NCBI RefSeq assembly: GCF_012272825.1
Contig: NZ_JAAWWS010000136.1
Span: 1-64,000 of the forward strand
Direction of reading: 5' to 3'
Origin: Wenzhouxiangella sp. XN79A
Lineage (GTDB): Bacteria; Pseudomonadota; Gammaproteobacteria; Xanthomonadales; Wenzhouxiangellaceae
Length of the DNA stretch: 64,000 bases
Shown here in pieces: positions 35,119 through 43,831 of the stretch. Position 1 is the first letter of the stretch. Each line of letters begins with the position of its first letter. Made by a program: the position numbers and the translations under genes. Below the pieces are notes generated by a model that ran no database searches, was not told the DNA's origin, and was given only the letters and a program-made list of their open reading frames with translations.

Positions 35119-35180
35119 CGTCGTCCCGTCGGGCGAGGCCCGAGCGCGCCGAACGCCCAGAATCAATCAAGAAGGTATCC

Positions 35181-36515
35181 GTGACCGAATCCATCGCAAC
35201 CCCCGAACGCCTTTCCGCCGAGGACGCCGAACGCGTCCTGACCGATGTCTCCTTCGCCAGCTTCGATCTGCCCGAGGCCGTCCAGCAGAGCCTGGCCGAG
35301 GCGGGGTTCGAGCGCTGCACGCCGATCCAGGCCCGGACCCTGCCGATGGCCCTGAACGGCAAGGACGTGGCCGGCCAGGCGCGCACCGGCACCGGCAAGA
35401 CCGCGGCGTTCCTGCTGGCGATCTTCAAGAACCTGCTCGGCGATCCCGATCCGAAGGCCGCCGGCCATCACCCACGCGCGGTGATCATTGCACCGACCCG
35501 CGAACTGGCGATCCAGATCCACAAGGACGCGCTGTCGCTGGGCAAGCACACCGGCCTGCGCTTCGGCCTGTCCTACGGCGGGGTCGACTACCAGAAGCAG
35601 CGCGATCTCCTCGCCGAGGGCGTCGACGTGCTGATCGGCACGCCGGGACGGATGATCGATTTCTACAAGCAGCGCGTGTTCTCGCTGGAGAAGATCCGCA
35701 TCGCGGTGCTCGACGAGGCCGACCGGATGTTCGATCTCGGTTTCATCGGCGACATCCGCTACCTGTTCCGCGCCATGCCTCCGGTCGACAAGCGCCAGTG
35801 CCTGATGTTCTCGGCCACCTTCCCGCTGAAGGTCACCGAGCTGGCCTACGAGCACATGAACGATGCCGAGACGATCCGCATCGACGAGGACCACAAGACC
35901 ACCGACCGGGTCCGCCAGACCGTCTACTACCCGGCCAACCGCGAGAAGGCGCCGCTGCTGGTCAAGCTGCTGCGCGACATGGTCGACGGCCACGTGATCG
36001 TGTTCGTCAACACCCGTCGAGCCGCCGACCTGGTCGATCGCACGCTCAGGGCCAACGGCTTCGACGCCGCGATGCTGGCCGGCTCGGTGCGCCAGAGCAA
36101 GCGCCAGACGCTGCTGAAGAAGTTCTACGACGGCACCCTGCCGATCCTGGTCGCGACCGACGTCGCTGCCCGCGGTCTGCACATTCCCGGCGTCAGCCAC
36201 GTCATCAATTACGACATGCCGCAGGACGCGGCCGACTACGTCCACCGGATCGGCCGCACGGCCCGGTTGGGCGCGACCGGCGAGGCGATCAGCTTTGCCT
36301 GCGAGGACTACGCCTTCCACCTGCCCGAGATCGAGGACTACATCGGCAAGCCGATCCCGATGGAGGAACACGATGTCGAGGCATTGCCGACGCTCGAGCG
36401 CCCGCTGCCGCCGAAGAAGAAGGACGATGCCTCCGGCGGCCGTCGTGGCGGCGGGGGCGGGGGCGGCGGTCGGCGCCGTGGTGGGCGGCGCGGCGGCGGT
36501 GGCGGCAGGGCCTGA
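35181..36515 (+). CDS. rhlB: DEAD-box RNA helicase RhlB
   Basis: 444 aa from GTG at 35181 (AAGG 5-6 bases upstream); the frame runs 61 codons further back without family similarity, into the structured leader. Motifs: Q-motif FERCTPIQARTLP, I ARTGTGKT, Ia PTRELAIQ, II DEAD in VLDEADRMFDLGFI, III SAT, IV-VI including VATDVAARGLHIPG and HRIGRTAR. The ACEDYAFHLPEIEDYIG region matches RhlB, the degradosome helicase. The tail (about 415-444) is almost pure Gly/Arg (RRGGGGGGGG, RRRGGRRGGG), an RGG-like RNA-binding extension. Confidence 0.92.
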   Translation: MTESIATPERLSAEDAERVLTDVSFASFDLPEAVQQSLAEAGFERCTPIQARTLPMALNGKDVAGQARTGTGKTAAFLLAIFKNLLGDPDPKAAGHHPRAVIIAPTRELAIQIHKDALSLGKHTGLRFGLSYGGVDYQKQRDLLAEGVDVLIGTPGRMIDFYKQRVFSLEKIRIAVLDEADRMFDLGFIGDIRYLFRAMPPVDKRQCLMFSATFPLKVTELAYEHMNDAETIRIDEDHKTTDRVRQTVYYPANREKAPLLVKLLRDMVDGHVIVFVNTRRAADLVDRTLRANGFDAAMLAGSVRQSKRQTLLKKFYDGTLPILVATDVAARGLHIPGVSHVINYDMPQDAADYVHRIGRTARLGATGEAISFACEDYAFHLPEIEDYIGKPIPMEEHDVEALPTLERPLPPKKKDDASGGRRGGGGGGGGRRRGGRRGGGGGRA

Positions 36516-36597
36516 TCCGGGCCTGCTGTGCTACCCTCCGAGCGGTTCCGAGGCTTCCCCGTCCGAGTTCCGTTTCCGATGTCCTGGCTGATTTCCG

Positions 36598-37431
36598 ATG
36601 CACGCCGTCCAGACCGCATTCCCGTCCGCTGAACGGGCGCTTCGCCTGCTTGCGCTGGCCGCGCTGCTGCTGGCCGCAGCGGCGGTCGTCGAGCAGCTGG
36701 TCACCGGTCCCGACCTGCCGGCCACCGGCGCACTGCAGCTGCCCGAACCCGATGCGGCCAGCCCGGCCGACCTGCCGCCGGCCGACTGGCGGCTGTTCGG
36801 ATCGCCCGAGGCGGTCGATCACGGGCTCGGCCGACCGGTCGAGCCGACCCCGCTGGCGCTGCGCCTGCGAGGCGCGGTGAGCGGCGACCGCGGCTACGCG
36901 ATCATCGTCGATGCCGAGGGCAACGAGGGCGTCTATCGCGTCGGCGACGATCTGCCCGGCGACGCACGCGTGGTCGAGATCGAGGCACGTCGCGTGCTCC
37001 TGCGGCGGGCCGGTCGGACCGAGGCGCTCGCGCTTCCTGCCGGGGCCGGCGGCGACCGGTCGCCGGCCCGGGCCCCGGCCCGGGCCCCGAGCTCCGAAGA
37101 CGGCGATCCGACCGGCGGCTTCGGCATCGGTTCGCTGACCAGCGTGACCGGCGCGTTCGCGCTGAACCCGGACGAACTGGCGCGCCAGATCACCATCCTG
37201 CCGGTCGCCGGCGGCGGGTTCCGGGTCCGCGCCGGGCGGGACGCCACGCTGTTCACCCGGCTCGGCTTCCATGTCAACGACGTCGTCACCGCGATCAACG
37301 GCCAGCCGGTCTCGACCCAGGCCGATGTCCGCGCGGTGTTCGAGAACTACAATCCGGGCGAGCGCATCGCCATTACCGTGCGTCGCGGCGATCGCCAGCT
37401 GGTCCTGACGCCCGACCTGAACGATTTCTGA
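36598..37431 (+). CDS. gspC: Type II secretion system protein GspC
   Basis: 277 aa. One N-terminal membrane helix (about 14-34; LRLLALAALLLAAAAVVEQL), then a GspC homology region (about 60-140; LPPADWRLFGSPEA, LRLRGAVSGDRGYAIIVDAEG, YRVGDDLPGDARVVEI), a Pro/Ala linker (about 145-170), and a C-terminal PDZ-like domain (about 200-277; LFTRLGFHVNDVVTAINGQPV). GspC links the inner-membrane platform to the GspD secretin and helps choose substrates. First gene of a gspC-gspD-gspE block. Confidence 0.9.
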   Translation: MHAVQTAFPSAERALRLLALAALLLAAAAVVEQLVTGPDLPATGALQLPEPDAASPADLPPADWRLFGSPEAVDHGLGRPVEPTPLALRLRGAVSGDRGYAIIVDAEGNEGVYRVGDDLPGDARVVEIEARRVLLRRAGRTEALALPAGAGGDRSPARAPARAPSSEDGDPTGGFGIGSLTSVTGAFALNPDELARQITILPVAGGGFRVRAGRDATLFTRLGFHVNDVVTAINGQPVSTQADVRAVFENYNPGERIAITVRRGDRQLVLTPDLNDF

Positions 37432-37459
37432 GTATCGCACCCGACTCGAGGACCCATCG

Positions 37460-39367
37460 ATGATCCACCGCTGCTTGACCTTGCTGCTGCTGGCCGGACT
37501 TGCCGTCCCCGGGGCGCTGTCGGCCCAGGAGGCCGGCGACGACGGTCACGTGCTGAATTTCCAGGACGCCGAGATCCGGTCGTTGATCACCACCGTGGCC
37601 GACATCACCGGCCGCAACATCGTCATCGACCCGGCGGTCAGCGGTCGCGTCACGATCGTGTCCAACGAATCGCTGGATGCCGATGAGGTCTACGAGGTCT
37701 TCCTGTCGGTGCTCGCCGTGCACGGCTTCAGCGCATTGAGCGACGGCAACGTGACCCGGATCGTGCCCGACGCCACCGCGCGCTTCGGCGCCAACGGCGA
37801 TGCCGGCGCCGGCGCGCAGGACCAGGTCACCCGGTTGATCGCGCTGTCGCACGTCCAGGCTTCCGAGGCAGTGGCGCTGCTTCGTTCGCTGGTACCGCAG
37901 TCGGCCTATCTGGCCGCGCACCCGGGCTCGAACAGCGTGCTGATCAGCGACCGGGCCGCCGGCGTGCGCCGGATCGAGTCGGTGCTGCGGCGGATGGACT
38001 CGGCGGTCGGCGACGGCCCCGAGGTGCTGGCGCTGAATCACGCCAGTGCCAGCGAGCTGGCCGAGACGGTCAACGCCATCTATTCCGGCGACCAGCCGCT
38101 GGCCTACGCCGACCCGCGAACCAACAGCCTGATCCTCGGCGGCTCGCCGGGCCAGCGCCTGCGCCTTCGCACGCTGGTCAGCCACCTCGACACGCCGCTG
38201 GACGCGGCCGGCGGCTCGCGGGTCGTCTACCTGCGGTACGCCGACGCCGATTCGCTGGTCCCGGTGCTGGAATCGCTGGTCGAGCAGCCGGGCGAGGATG
38301 CGCCGCGCGCGCGCATCCAGGCCCACACCGAAACCAACGCGATCGTGATCACCGCACCGCCGTCGATCTACCGCGAAATCGCCTCGGTGATCGAACAGCT
38401 CGACATCCGGCGGGCCCAGGTGCTGGTCGAGGCGATCATCGCCGAGGTCGCTGCCGACACCGGTCGCGAGCTCGGTATCCAGTGGCAGTTCTTCGAGTCG
38501 GGCGACGAGGGCTTCTTCGGCGGCACCAACTTCCAGTCCGGCGGACGCAACATCCTGAATCTCAGCGCCGGCCTGACGGGCGGTGAGGGCAGCACCACGG
38601 TGCTGCCGGGCGCCGGCCTGAACCTCGGCTACGTCGGCGGCCGGACCAGCCTGCTCGGCATCGAGCTGCTCGAGATCGGCGCGCTGGCCCGGGCGCTGGC
38701 CACCGACAGCAACACCAACGTGCTGTCGACGCCGTCGATCGTGACCATGGACAATCACCCGGCCAGCATCAACGTCGGCCAGGAAGTGCCGTTCCTGTCC
38801 GGCAGCTTCCTCGCCGAAGGCATTTCGAACGCCGACGGCCAGGTCAACCCGTTCCAGACCATCGAGCGGCGCGAGGTCGGGGTCAAGCTCAACGTCACCC
38901 CGCACATCAACGAGGGCGGCTCGATCATGCTGGCGATCGACCAGGAAGTCTCGTCGCTGGCCCCGGTGATCGGGGCCGTCGACCTGGTCACCAACAAGCG
39001 CACGATTTCCACCCGCGTGATGGTGCCCGACGGCGCCATGCTGGTGCTCGGCGGGCTGATCTCCGACGACCTGCAGGAAGGCACCGAGCGGGTCCCCGGC
39101 CTGGGTCGGATCCCGCTGCTCGGCGAACTGTTCACCTACCGCGCCGACAATCGGGTCAAGCGCAACCTGATGGTGTTCATCCGGCCGCGCGTGCTCGACG
39201 ACCCGGAGCTGATGGACGCGGTCACCGCGGCGCAGTATTCCGGGGTCCGTGAACGGCAGCTGCAGCAGCGCGCCGACGACACCGGCGTGCTGCGTCGCCC
39301 CGATACCCCGCTGCTGCCGGAGCTCGACGCGTTCCTGCAGGCACCCAGCGGCGACGGGGGCGAATGA
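37460..39367 (+). CDS. gspD: Type II secretion system secretin GspD
   Basis: 635 aa. Signal peptide about 1-22 (ending ALSAQ). N0 and N1-N3 domains occupy about 25-320 (LNFQDAEIRSLITTVADITG, repeats of the HVQASEAVALLRSLVP / HASASELAETVNAIY type). The secretin beta-barrel domain is about 340-590 (VEAIIAEVAADTGRELGIQW, VPFLSGSF, VKLNVTPHINEGGSIMLAID, MLVLGGLISDD, RVPGLGRIPLLGELF). It forms the outer-membrane channel. Its stop overlaps gspE by 4 bases. No separate pilotin gene is visible. Confidence 0.95.
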   Translation: MIHRCLTLLLLAGLAVPGALSAQEAGDDGHVLNFQDAEIRSLITTVADITGRNIVIDPAVSGRVTIVSNESLDADEVYEVFLSVLAVHGFSALSDGNVTRIVPDATARFGANGDAGAGAQDQVTRLIALSHVQASEAVALLRSLVPQSAYLAAHPGSNSVLISDRAAGVRRIESVLRRMDSAVGDGPEVLALNHASASELAETVNAIYSGDQPLAYADPRTNSLILGGSPGQRLRLRTLVSHLDTPLDAAGGSRVVYLRYADADSLVPVLESLVEQPGEDAPRARIQAHTETNAIVITAPPSIYREIASVIEQLDIRRAQVLVEAIIAEVAADTGRELGIQWQFFESGDEGFFGGTNFQSGGRNILNLSAGLTGGEGSTTVLPGAGLNLGYVGGRTSLLGIELLEIGALARALATDSNTNVLSTPSIVTMDNHPASINVGQEVPFLSGSFLAEGISNADGQVNPFQTIERREVGVKLNVTPHINEGGSIMLAIDQEVSSLAPVIGAVDLVTNKRTISTRVMVPDGAMLVLGGLISDDLQEGTERVPGLGRIPLLGELFTYRADNRVKRNLMVFIRPRVLDDPELMDAVTAAQYSGVRERQLQQRADDTGVLRRPDTPLLPELDAFLQAPSGDGGE

Positions 39368-40842
39368 TCGATCCGTTCCGGCCCGGTTTCGGCTTCGCCC
39401 GGCGGCGGGGCGTCACCGTCGGCGATCCGGCGCCCGACGGTCGGCACCGCCTGCTGGTCCGGCTGCCGGCCGATCTCGAGGCGCTGCGCGAAGTGCGCCG
39501 CCACCTCGACGGGCCGGTGGTCGTCGAAAAGCTCGACGAAGCCGCCTACGGCGAGGCGATCGCCCGGCTCTATGCCGCTGGCGACGACGATGCGCGGCGA
39601 GTGGCGGCCGACCTCGGCGACGAGCTCGATCTCGACCGGCTGGCCGAACAGCTGCCCGAGCCGTCCGACCTGCTCGAATCGGCCGACGATGCGCCGATCA
39701 TCCGGTTGATCAACGGCGTGCTGTCGCAGGCCGTTCGCGACGGTGCCTCCGATGTCCACGTCGAACCCTTCGAGGACCGGCTGGCGATCCGCTTCCGAAT
39801 CGACGGCGTGCTGATCGAGACGCTGTCGCTGGCCCGCGCGCTGGCCGCCCCGGTGGTTTCGCGGATCAAGGTCATGGCGCGGCTCGATATCGCCGAGAAA
39901 CGGCTGCCGCAGGACGGCCGGATCGGTCTGAAGCTGGCCGGGCGCCCGGTCGACGTGCGCGTCTCGACGCTGCCGTCCAGCCACGGCGAGCGCGTCGTGC
40001 TGCGGCTGCTCGACAAGCAGGCCGGGCGGCTGAGCCTGTCCGAGCTGGGCATGGACGACGCCCTGCTCGAACGCTTCCGCCGGCTGATCCAGCGCCCGCA
40101 CGGTATCCTGCTGGTCACCGGCCCGACCGGCTCGGGCAAGTCGACCAGCCTGTACGCCGCGCTGCTGGCGCTGAACGATCGACGCCGCAACATCATGACC
40201 GTCGAGGACCCGATCGAATACGACATCGACGGCGTCGGTCAGACCCAGGTCAACCCGAAGGTCGAGCTGACCTTCGCCCGCGGCCTGCGCGCGATCCTGC
40301 GCCAGGATCCCGACGTGGTCATGGTCGGCGAGATCCGCGACCTGGAAACTGCGCGGATCGCGGTCCAGGCCTCGCTGACCGGCCACCTGGTGCTGTCGAC
40401 GCTGCATACCAACACCGCGGTCGGTGCGATCCACCGCCTGGTCGATATGGGCATCGAGCCGTTCCTGCTCTCGTCGAGTCTGATCGGCGTGGTCGCGCAG
40501 CGACTGGTGCGGCGGCTGGACCCGGCGCTGCGCGAAGCCTACGAGGCGAGCACGACCGACCTCGAAGCCGCCGGCATCGACCGGCCCGGTCCGGTCACGC
40601 TGTACCGGCCGCGGCGCGACCTGCCCGAGGGCGCCACCGGCTATGCCGGCCGCACCGGAATCTACGAGCTGGTCCGGATCGACGAGGAGCTGCAGCAGCT
40701 GATCCATGCCCGGGCGCCGGAATCGGCACTGGCCGAAGCGGCGCGCCGCAGCGGACCGGGAATTTTCGACGACGGTTGGAACCGGGCGCTCGAGGGCGTG
40801 ACTTCGCTCGACGAAGTGCTGCGCGTGACGCGAGAATTCTAG
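39364..40842 (+). CDS. gspE: Type II secretion ATPase GspE
   Basis: 492 aa. N-terminal GspE-N domain (about 1-115), then the ATPase core: Walker A GPTGSGKST (near 256), Asp box VEDPIEYDIDGVGQTQVN, Walker B VMVGEIRDLETA, His box LSTLHTNTAVGAIHRL. The C-terminal metal module is unusual: the four Cys that normally form CxxC...CxxC are absent (RLDPALREAYEAS and DLPEGATGYAGRTG stand where the Cys pairs should be). It drives pseudopilus assembly. gspF and the pseudopilin genes do not follow; rpoE does. Confidence 0.93.
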   Translation: MIDPFRPGFGFARRRGVTVGDPAPDGRHRLLVRLPADLEALREVRRHLDGPVVVEKLDEAAYGEAIARLYAAGDDDARRVAADLGDELDLDRLAEQLPEPSDLLESADDAPIIRLINGVLSQAVRDGASDVHVEPFEDRLAIRFRIDGVLIETLSLARALAAPVVSRIKVMARLDIAEKRLPQDGRIGLKLAGRPVDVRVSTLPSSHGERVVLRLLDKQAGRLSLSELGMDDALLERFRRLIQRPHGILLVTGPTGSGKSTSLYAALLALNDRRRNIMTVEDPIEYDIDGVGQTQVNPKVELTFARGLRAILRQDPDVVMVGEIRDLETARIAVQASLTGHLVLSTLHTNTAVGAIHRLVDMGIEPFLLSSSLIGVVAQRLVRRLDPALREAYEASTTDLEAAGIDRPGPVTLYRPRRDLPEGATGYAGRTGIYELVRIDEELQQLIHARAPESALAEAARRSGPGIFDDGWNRALEGVTSLDEVLRVTREF

Positions 40843-40872
40843 AAACTCGAGGTTGCGTCGAAGAAACGACGG

Positions 40873-40899
40873 AACCCCGGCCGGGACAGGCGGTCACAT
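40873..40899 (+). promoter_or_regulatory. Possible sigma-E autoregulatory promoter
   Basis: GAACCC (40873-40878), exactly 16 bases, then TCACA (40895-40899), close to the sigma-E consensus GAACTT-N16-TCTGA, 50 bases upstream of rpoE. Autoregulation of rpoE is usual; the match is imperfect. Confidence 0.35.
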
Positions 40900-40949
40900 A
40901 CACCGTCGCCGGCTGCCGGCATCAATGCGATGAGGAGCAGGGCGGCCCG

Positions 40950-41543
40950 ATGGGCGAACGCGAGATCGATCAACAACTGGTCGAACGGGTACAGAAGGGC
41001 GACAAGCGAGCCTTCGATGTCCTGGTCGGCAAGTACCAGCACAAGATCGTCAGTCTGATCTCGCGCTACGTCCACGATCATGCCGAAGCGCTGGACGTGG
41101 CCCAGGAAGCCTTCATCAAGGCCTACCGGGCGATCGGACGCTTTCGAGGCGACAGCGCGTTCTACACCTGGATGTACCGGATTGCCATCAATACCGCAAA
41201 GAACCACCTGGTCTCGCAGAGCCGCCGCCCGCCGCTTTCGGACGTCGATGCCAGCGATGCGGAACAATTTGCCGTCGATACGCGTCTCAAGGATCGTGGA
41301 TCGCCGGAACACGAGCTGCTCACCGAGGAAATCGAGCAGACCATCCATGACGCGATCGCCGCGCTGCCCGAGGATCTCCGGGTCGCGATCACGCTGCGCG
41401 AGATGGAAGGCATGAGCTACGACGACATCGCCACCACCATGGACTGCCCGATCGGCACCGTGCGTTCGCGGATCTTCCGCGCCCGCGAGGCCATCGACAA
41501 TCGACTGCGACCGCTGCTGGGCGGCGAGGGTCCGCGCGATTGA
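40950..41543 (+). CDS. rpoE: RNA polymerase sigma factor RpoE (AlgU)
   Basis: 197 aa from MGEREIDQQLVERVQKGD, preceded by GAGGAG. ECF sigma factor of the envelope stress response. Region 2 is about 25-90 (KYQHKIVSLISRYVHDHAEALDVAQEAFIKAYRAI split over 2.1-2.3, FYTWMYRIAINTAKNHL in 2.4) and region 4 about 135-185 (ALPEDLRVAITLREMEGMSY, IGTVRSRIFRAREAID). First of rpoE-rseA-rseB-rseC-mucD, which control and execute the periplasmic stress response. Confidence 0.96.
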   Translation: MGEREIDQQLVERVQKGDKRAFDVLVGKYQHKIVSLISRYVHDHAEALDVAQEAFIKAYRAIGRFRGDSAFYTWMYRIAINTAKNHLVSQSRRPPLSDVDASDAEQFAVDTRLKDRGSPEHELLTEEIEQTIHDAIAALPEDLRVAITLREMEGMSYDDIATTMDCPIGTVRSRIFRAREAIDNRLRPLLGGEGPRD

Positions 41544-41587
41544 GCGCGGGCCGACTTCCGGAGACGAACCCCGACGAGGTGCACCCC

Positions 41588-42205
41588 TTGGAACGAAACA
41601 ACGAGCAACTTTCGGCCTTGATGGACGGCGAGCTGGATCGTCGGGAATCCCGATTCCTGCTGCGCCGATTGATCGCCGACGAGGGCCTGCAGCGTGACTG
41701 GGCCCGCTATCACCTGGCGCGCGACTGCATGAAGTCGGAATTCAGGGGGCCGGTCGACCTCGTCGCCCGGGTCCGCGGAGCGATCGCCGAGGAGCGCATG
41801 GACCCGGTCGCCCGGCTGTCGCCGCTGGCGCGGTTCGGCATCGGTGGCGCCATGGCCGCCGGGGTCGCGATGCTGGCGGTGGTGGGACTGAATCAGCGGC
41901 TGGCCAACGAGCAGATCCCGGGCGAGCCGGCGCCGGCCTTCGTCAGCCAGAGCTCTGCGCTGGATCGCCAGTTCAGCCGCCAGGCCATCCCGGTCGGCCT
42001 CAACAACCTGCCGGCCGGTCCCTCGCGACGGGCCGCCGATGACCCGCGTGACCGGATCAGCCGCTACATCATCCGTCACGGCCAGGCCTCCGGCGCATCG
42101 AACTTCGTTTCCTTCACGCCGATCCTGACCTCGGACCCGGCCGCCGCGGCCGTGCCGCTGGACACCGGGCCGACCGATAACGACGCGGGCGACGCCGGGG
42201 AATGA
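41588..42205 (+). CDS. rseA: Anti-sigma-E factor RseA (MucA-like)
   Basis: 205 aa from a TTG at 41588 with GAGG 8 bases upstream, giving the typical opening EQLSALMDGELDRRE; an earlier TTG at 41540 overlaps the rpoE stop and is possible. The cytoplasmic domain (1-75) sequesters sigma-E. One membrane helix at about 85-104 (GGAMAAGVAMLAVVGL) is followed by a periplasmic domain that RseB binds. Regulated proteolysis of such proteins releases sigma-E. Confidence 0.85.
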   Translation: MERNNEQLSALMDGELDRRESRFLLRRLIADEGLQRDWARYHLARDCMKSEFRGPVDLVARVRGAIAEERMDPVARLSPLARFGIGGAMAAGVAMLAVVGLNQRLANEQIPGEPAPAFVSQSSALDRQFSRQAIPVGLNNLPAGPSRRAADDPRDRISRYIIRHGQASGASNFVSFTPILTSDPAAAAVPLDTGPTDNDAGDAGE

Positions 42206-43200
42206 TCGCGCCCCGCGCGCTCGGCCTGCTGGCGCTGACGGCCGCTCTGCTGCCGCTGCCGGCCGCCGCCGAGGACTCGGTCCGGGACTGGTTGACCCGG
42301 ATGGAACACGCCGTGGCCTCGATCAGCTATCGCGGCACGATGGTCAGCGTCCGCGACGGCCAGCTCGACACCCTGGCGGTCTATCACCGGGTCGACGAAC
42401 GCGGCATCCGCGAGCGCATCGTCGCGCTGAACGGCCCGCCGCGCGAGATCATCCGTAATCACGATGCCGTCCAGCGGCTGGTGTCCGGCAACGCACCGAT
42501 GGTGGTCGACAATCCCTTCCCGTCCCGGGTGCTTCCGCGCATCGCCTTCGATGTGCTCGACCGCTCCGATGCGCTGTATCGCGTTCAGATGGCCGGCGGC
42601 GAACGGGTCGCCGGACGGGCCGCGCGGGTCATCGAAATCCTGCCGCGCGACGGATTCCGCTACGGCCGCCGGATCTGGCTCGACGAGCGCACCGCCATGC
42701 TGTTGCGCACCGTCCTGCTCGATACCGATGGGCGGGTGCTCCAGGACCTGGCCTTCGTCGATCTCGAGCTCGGCGCGACCATCCGCGACGAGGAGCTCCG
42801 CCCGGCGCTGGTCAATCCTGCCCGGGTGACCCGCTATCGCGATGCCGGCCGCGCCGATGATCGGACCCTGGCTGCCGGCCAGACGCCGTCCTGGATGCCG
42901 GAGACCCTGCCGGAGGGGTTCGAGCTGGTCTCCGTCGGCAGGCCGCTGGGCGGTCAGGACGATGGGTTCGAGCACCTGCTGTTCTCCGACGGACTGTCGA
43001 GTTTCTCGGTCTACATCGAACCGGTGCGCGGGCGCCAGGTCACCGAGCAGCTCGACGCGGTCGGTTCGATGAATGTCTACACCGGCCGGCTCGATGACCG
43101 CCTGATCACCGTGGTCGGCGAAGTTCCGGCCCGCACGGTCCGGATGATCGGCCAGCACGTCCGCCGCGCCCAGCAGCCGGCCCTGCGCCATTTCCGCTGA
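42202..43200 (+). CDS. rseB: Sigma-E regulatory protein RseB (MucB-like)
   Basis: 332 aa with signal peptide (about 1-23, PAAAE); ATG overlaps the rseA stop by 4 bases. Periplasmic lipid-binding-like fold: large N-terminal domain about 25-215 (ISYRGTMVSVRDGQLDTL, RNHDAVQRLVSGN, FRYGRRIWLDERTAML) and a smaller C-terminal domain about 230-330 (LPEGFELVSVGRPL, SDGLSSFSVYIEPV). RseB protects RseA from proteolysis and senses mislocalised LPS or lipoprotein. Confidence 0.92.
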   Translation: MIAPRALGLLALTAALLPLPAAAEDSVRDWLTRMEHAVASISYRGTMVSVRDGQLDTLAVYHRVDERGIRERIVALNGPPREIIRNHDAVQRLVSGNAPMVVDNPFPSRVLPRIAFDVLDRSDALYRVQMAGGERVAGRAARVIEILPRDGFRYGRRIWLDERTAMLLRTVLLDTDGRVLQDLAFVDLELGATIRDEELRPALVNPARVTRYRDAGRADDRTLAAGQTPSWMPETLPEGFELVSVGRPLGGQDDGFEHLLFSDGLSSFSVYIEPVRGRQVTEQLDAVGSMNVYTGRLDDRLITVVGEVPARTVRMIGQHVRRAQQPALRHFR

Positions 43201-43223
43201 GCGGCCGGCGGAGCGCGCGTCGG

Positions 43224-43685
43224 ATGACTTCGGAACCGCTCTGGCAGGCGGCGCGGATCGTCGAAGACGACGACGGGCGACGCTGGTTGGAGTTCGCATC
43301 GCCGGCCGATTGCGCCCGCTGCCGGGCGGGCCGGGGCTGCGGGGCGGCCCAGTGGGCCCGCCTGTTCGGCGACCCGCGCGCCCAGCGGCTGCCGCTGCCC
43401 GCGGCGTGCACGCTGCCGCCGGGCAGCACGGTTCGCGCCGGAATGTCGGCCCGCGCCGTTCTCCGGGCCGCCGCGCTGGCCTATCTGGCGCCGCTGCTGG
43501 CCTTCGTGATGTCGCTGGTCGCGCTCGATGCGCTGGCCGTCGGTGAGGCACAGGCGCTGGCGCTGGCTTCGGCCGCGGCGCTGATCACGCTGCTCGCGGC
43601 CCGTCGCGGCGTCCGCAGCCAGCTGGCGCCGTGCGTCGAAGCAGCGCCGTTGGACTGCAGCGCGCTTGAATCCGAGGCCGGGTGA
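43224..43685 (+). CDS. rseC: RseC/MucC-like membrane protein
   Basis: 153 aa. The N-terminal Cys cluster C-x-x-C-x(5)-C is visible in CARCRAGRGCG (near 30-40). Two membrane helices follow at about 78-100 and 103-125. RseC family proteins modulate sigma-E and take part in SoxR reduction. Position between rseB and mucD is as in pseudomonads (algU-mucA-mucB-mucC-mucD). Confidence 0.85.
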   Translation: MTSEPLWQAARIVEDDDGRRWLEFASPADCARCRAGRGCGAAQWARLFGDPRAQRLPLPAACTLPPGSTVRAGMSARAVLRAAALAYLAPLLAFVMSLVALDALAVGEAQALALASAAALITLLAARRGVRSQLAPCVEAAPLDCSALESEAG

Positions 43686-43831
43686 AAGCATGTAGACCCC
43701 GAGCCGCGCCGAACCGGCCCGGAACGTTCGCTGCGCTGCGCGGTCCAGTAGTCGCAGGCCCGGGCATCATCCCGGGTCATCGAGTTCGAAGCTTCACGCG
43801 CCTGTATTCCGACAACCGAGGATCGATCCAC

